Source: Chloroflexi bacterium CFX4
Lineage (GTDB): Bacteria > Chloroflexota > Anaerolineae > Aggregatilineales > UBA2796
Reading direction: 5' to 3'
DNA length: 64,000 nt
Assembly (NCBI GenBank): GCA_021404685.1
Contig: QWHC01000001.1
Coordinates: 248,001 to 312,000 of the forward strand
In this document: piece by piece, positions 61,738 to 64,000 of the stretch
Layout of the letters: each line of letters begins with the position of its first letter
How positions within the stretch are numbered: position 1 is the stretch's first letter
The notes under the pieces: model-generated
The model's input: the letters and a program-made list of their open reading frames with translations, nothing else
Told to the model about the DNA's origin: nothing
Databases searched by the model: none
Position numbers and translations under genes: made by a program

Positions 61738-62195
61738 GCGCGGTGCGTGGTGTGCTGCTCGGCGTGGATCATGGTGAGACGGTGATCGGCGTTGCCTGCT
61801 GCGATGCAGGCTGGCTGATCACGCGCCCGCTGGCGCTCATTCAGCGCAGCACCCGCGCCGCCGACTTCGCCAAGATCGCCGCCCTTGCCGCCCAGCACAA
61901 GGCAATCGGCGTTGTGGTTGGCGTGCCAACCTTGCCCGAAGGCGAAACCGCGCAAAGCCGATCTGTGCGGCGTTGGGCAAGCCGCCTTGCCGCCGCCCTG
62001 CCGCTGCCAATTTACCTATGGGATGAATCCTACAGCAGCGCAGAGGCTGCCGACCTGATCGCTGAATTGGGTGCGGCGCAGCCCGCCCGCCTTGATGACC
62101 ACGCAGCGGCTGTCATTTTGGCGCGCTTTATTGCCGCGCACGCCGATGAGCAAACGCTGCCTGCGCCACTCCGAACGCCGCCACAGGGTACTTGA
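61734..62195 (+). CDS. ruvX: Putative pre-16S rRNA nuclease / Holliday junction resolvase-like YqgF
   Basis: RNase H-like fold, 153 residues: LGVDHGETVIGVACC (first Asp and Gly-Val-Asp), a central strand-helix with VVVGVPTLPEGETAQS, WDESYSSAEAADL (second acidic) and RLDDHAAAVILARFI (third Asp). The family processes the 5' end of 16S rRNA and resembles RuvC. Coupled to the baseplate-J-like gene. The promoter for the next gene overlaps its stop. Confidence 0.9.
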   Translation: MSAVRGVLLGVDHGETVIGVACCDAGWLITRPLALIQRSTRAADFAKIAALAAQHKAIGVVVGVPTLPEGETAQSRSVRRWASRLAAALPLPIYLWDESYSSAEAADLIAELGAAQPARLDDHAAAVILARFIAAHADEQTLPAPLRTPPQGT

Positions 62196-62220
62196 CATAG
62201 ATCAGCGCTCAGGTCATAAT
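62192..62220 (+). promoter_or_regulatory. Promoter of the acyl-CoA dehydrogenase gene
   Basis: -35 TTGACA (62192-62197) and -10 CATAAT (62215-62220), spacer 17. The -35 overlaps the ruvX stop codon. Confidence 0.75.
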
Positions 62221-62262
62221 CTAATCATTACAAGCACCTCTATATCAAAGTGAGTGACCGCT

Positions 62263-63480
62263 ATGGATTTTTCACTGTCTGAAGAACATTTAATGGCGCA
62301 GCGCATGGTGCGCGAATTCGCCCAAAAAGAAGTCTACCCAACCATTAAAGAATGGGATCGCAAGCAGCAGATGAACCCGATGATCCTGCCGCGCATGGCA
62401 GAGCTGGGCATCTTGGGAATCTGTGTGCCTGTTCGCTACGGCGGGCAGGGCTACGATTACATCACGCTAGGCTTGGTCTGCGAGGAGTTGGAGCGTGTGG
62501 ACAGCACCCTGCGCGTGGCGATGTCCGTCCACATGGGCTTGAACAGCCTTGCCGTTTTGCAGTGGGGGACGGAGGCACAGAAGCAGAAATTCCTCGTGCC
62601 GCAAGCACGCGGCGAAAAGTACGGTGCGTTCGGTCTGACCGAATCAGGCGCGGGCAGCGATGTGGTGGCGATGCAGGCAAGCGCCAAACGGCACGGCGAT
62701 GTTTACGTGCTGAACGGTGAGAAAATGTGGATCAGCCTTGCCACGAAAGCGCATAACTTCCTCGTGGTTGCCAAAACCGACCCAAGCGCTGGGCATCGCG
62801 GCTTGACGGCATTCATCGTCGAACGCGATATGAAGGGCGTCACGACGGGCGACCTGCACGGCAAGCTGGGCGTGCGTGCAGGCTCTACAGGCTGGATTGC
62901 CATGCAAGACGTGGAAGTGCCGGTTGAGAATCGGCTGGGCGAGGAAGGCGAAGGCTTTTACATCGCCATGAGCTGCCTTGATAACGGGCGCTACACGGTG
63001 GCAGCCGGCGCCACAGGGCTAATTCGCGCCTGCTTGGAAGATAGCCTGAAATACGCGCACGAACGGCACACCTTCGGTAAGCCAATTGGCGAACATCAGC
63101 TTGTGAAGCAGAAGATCGCCTATATGCAACAGTGGTACGACGCGGCACGGCTGATGATCCTGCAAGTGGGTTGGCTGAAGAACATGGGAATGCGAAACAC
63201 ACGCGAGACGAGCATGGCAAAATGGTTCGCCACTGATCACAGCGTGAAAGCAGCGTTGGAGGCAATACAGATTCACGGCGCTTACGGCTTCAGCGACGAA
63301 TACGACGTGGAGCGCTATTTGCGGAACGGCAAGGGCGCGGTCATCTATGAAGGCACCAGCGAAATCCACCAATTGATGCAGGCAGATTACGCGCTTGGCT
63401 ACCGCCATGATCGCCCGCTGCGCTGCGAAATGCCCGCTTATGACGCCGCCTATTGGCAAGCGGAAGCTGTGAACGCCTGA
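62263..63480 (+). CDS. Acyl-CoA dehydrogenase
   Basis: FAD flavoprotein that makes the 2,3-double bond of acyl-CoA in beta-oxidation or amino-acid breakdown; electrons go to ETF. 405 residues with all family parts: [11 protein letters not shown] (FAD/substrate loop), the middle beta domain, [15 protein letters not shown], and the catalytic base in [14 protein letters not shown] (E363). Medium/short-chain or glutaryl-type specificity cannot be told. GTG 62254 is also possible; ATG 62263 (MDFSLSEEH) is the family standard. Own promoter and a stem-loop downstream, so monocistronic. Confidence 0.94.
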   Translation: MDFSLSEEHLMAQRMVREFAQKEVYPTIKEWDRKQQMNPMILPRMAELGILGICVPVRYGGQGYDYITLGLVCEELERVDSTLRVAMSVHMGLNSLAVLQWGTEAQKQKFLVPQARGEKYGAFGLTESGAGSDVVAMQASAKRHGDVYVLNGEKMWISLATKAHNFLVVAKTDPSAGHRGLTAFIVERDMKGVTTGDLHGKLGVRAGSTGWIAMQDVEVPVENRLGEEGEGFYIAMSCLDNGRYTVAAGATGLIRACLEDSLKYAHERHTFGKPIGEHQLVKQKIAYMQQWYDAARLMILQVGWLKNMGMRNTRETSMAKWFATDHSVKAALEAIQIHGAYGFSDEYDVERYLRNGKGAVIYEGTSEIHQLMQADYALGYRHDRPLRCEMPAYDAAYWQAEAVNA

Positions 63481-63502
63481 TTTAGCGTGGGCAACAACGG
63501 AT

Positions 63503-63526
63503 CACGGGCGCCTTAAGGTGCCCGTG
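63503..63526. terminator. Stem-loop between converging genes
   Basis: A 10-bp stem, CACGGGCGCC/GGTGCCCGTG (one G-U), with loop TTAA and no T-run. It lies between the converging acyl-CoA dehydrogenase and nagA genes. Confidence 0.5.
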
Positions 63527-63569
63527 CGGCGTGACCTGCTTAAGGCGCGCTCTGCAAGGATCAGCTGCG

Positions 63570-64000
63570 TTACATCTCAACTGCGCTGTAGATCAGCCGT
63601 CCCTCAGCCACTGTGCGGCGCACGCTCAGCGCCGAATCGAGCAGCACTAGATCAGCATCATAGCCAGCGCGCAAGCTGCCCTTACGGTGCGCCAAGCCAA
63701 GCTGCCGCGCCGCGTTTGTGCTGAAGATCGGTACGAGCGCCGCTACCGATAAGCCTGTGGCTGCTTGCAAGTTCCGTAGCGCAGCATCCATCGTTAGAAT
63801 GCTGCCTGCCAAGGTGCCATCAGCAAGCGTTGCCTTGCCGTCCCGCACATAGACCGTTTGCCCGCCCAACTCGGATTCGCCCGTTGCCAAGCCGGCAGCG
63901 CGGATCGCGTCCGTGATGGCAATGACACCCTGTGTACCTTTCGCACGCACCAAGAGTGCCATCGCCGCTGGATGCACGTGCAAGTTATCGGCGATCACCT
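63570..64000 (-). CDS. nagA: N-acetylglucosamine-6-phosphate deacetylase, partial (C-terminal part)
   Basis: The right edge of the window cuts the gene: about 143 C-terminal residues are present and the start lies beyond 64000. Signatures: ADNLHVHP (metal or substrate His), AITDAIRAAGL (catalytic Asp of TDA), DGTLAGSILTMDAALRNL and NAARQLGLAHRKGSLRAGYDADLVLLD. It removes the acetyl from GlcNAc-6-P in peptidoglycan or chitin recycling. Ends in AVEM. Confidence 0.88.
   Translation of the reverse strand, partial: VIADNLHVHPAAMALLVRAKGTQGVIAITDAIRAAGLATGESELGGQTVYVRDGKATLADGTLAGSILTMDAALRNLQAATGLSVAALVPIFSTNAARQLGLAHRKGSLRAGYDADLVLLDSALSVRRTVAEGRLIYSAVEM

Overview
The window looks like chromosomal DNA of a Chloroflexota bacterium, most plausibly of the Anaerolineae. 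The evidence is indirect. Exported proteins carry Thr/Pro-rich linkers. One Ser/Thr kinase ends in an NBR1-like Ig domain. A Flp-type pilin signal is present. The SCO1664 / DUF3090 / histidine-phosphatase trio, known mainly from Actinobacteria and Chloroflexi, is intact. GC content is fairly high and gene density is high. I see no transposase, prophage, integrase or CRISPR array. The only clearly mobile-looking segment is a duplicated toxin-antitoxin patch at 20.6-22.0 kb.

Layout. 0-4.4 kb: a membrane Ser/Thr kinase, the SRP RNA gene (ffs), a DUF348/G5 wall protein and rsmA. 4.4-8.4 kb: an excisionase-like HTH regulator, an orphan gene, an SRPBCC protein in an operon with a CarH-like regulator that lacks its cobalamin-contact residues, and a methyltransferase. 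8.6-12.7 kb: HU, isoaspartyl peptidase, an MFS carrier and glycogen synthase. 12.7-14.3 kb: an extremely Asp-rich small protein just upstream of glgA, then three tandem mini HEAT-repeat genes. 14.4-20.0 kb: a secreted TIM-barrel hydrolase, a DUF255 thioredoxin-fold protein and oligoendopeptidase F. 20.0-25.1 kb: an orphan gene, an intact VapBC-like pair, a decayed second pair, proA, an MFS carrier and a membrane TPR protein. 25.3-34.4 kb: tRNA-Ser(UGA), then two giant proteins of unknown function followed by a PEP-synthase / rifampin-phosphotransferase-like enzyme. 34.7-36.9 kb: a secreted protein, and cysteine synthase behind a structured leader with a terminator. 36.9-46.4 kb: cell-envelope genes (murJ, a beta-propeller, a lipoprotein, a kinase with a LamG-like sensor, a DUF3352 protein and a small exported protein). 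46.5-50.1 kb: a TspO-like protein, tRNA-Asp and the SCO1664/DUF3090/phosphatase trio. 50.4-55.7 kb: a 1776-residue adhesin carrying a Flp prepilin signal. 55.8-64 kb: a Ca2+/cation antiporter, a phospholipid synthase, lgt, rpmF, fabD, a membrane baseplate-J-like protein, ruvX, an acyl-CoA dehydrogenase and a partial nagA.

How the genes fit together. Much of the window serves the cell envelope: lipid II flipping (murJ), lipoprotein maturation (lgt), phospholipid and fatty-acid synthesis, exported sensors and adhesins, and two eukaryotic-type kinases with extracytoplasmic sensor domains. Several automatic gene starts would be wrong. Promoters, RNA genes or Shine-Dalgarno (SD) sites move the starts of the DUF348 gene, the Asp-rich gene, the first HEAT gene, the 931-residue protein, rpmF and the phosphatase.

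The best candidates for something undescribed are four: the three-gene unit at 25.7-34.4 kb; the Flp-anchored giant adhesin; the cysteine-synthase leader, where one segment can pair with either of two partners around a terminator; and the DUF3090 domain fused to the phosphatase beside a free-standing DUF3090 gene. All functional statements rest on reading motifs by eye. No database search was run.
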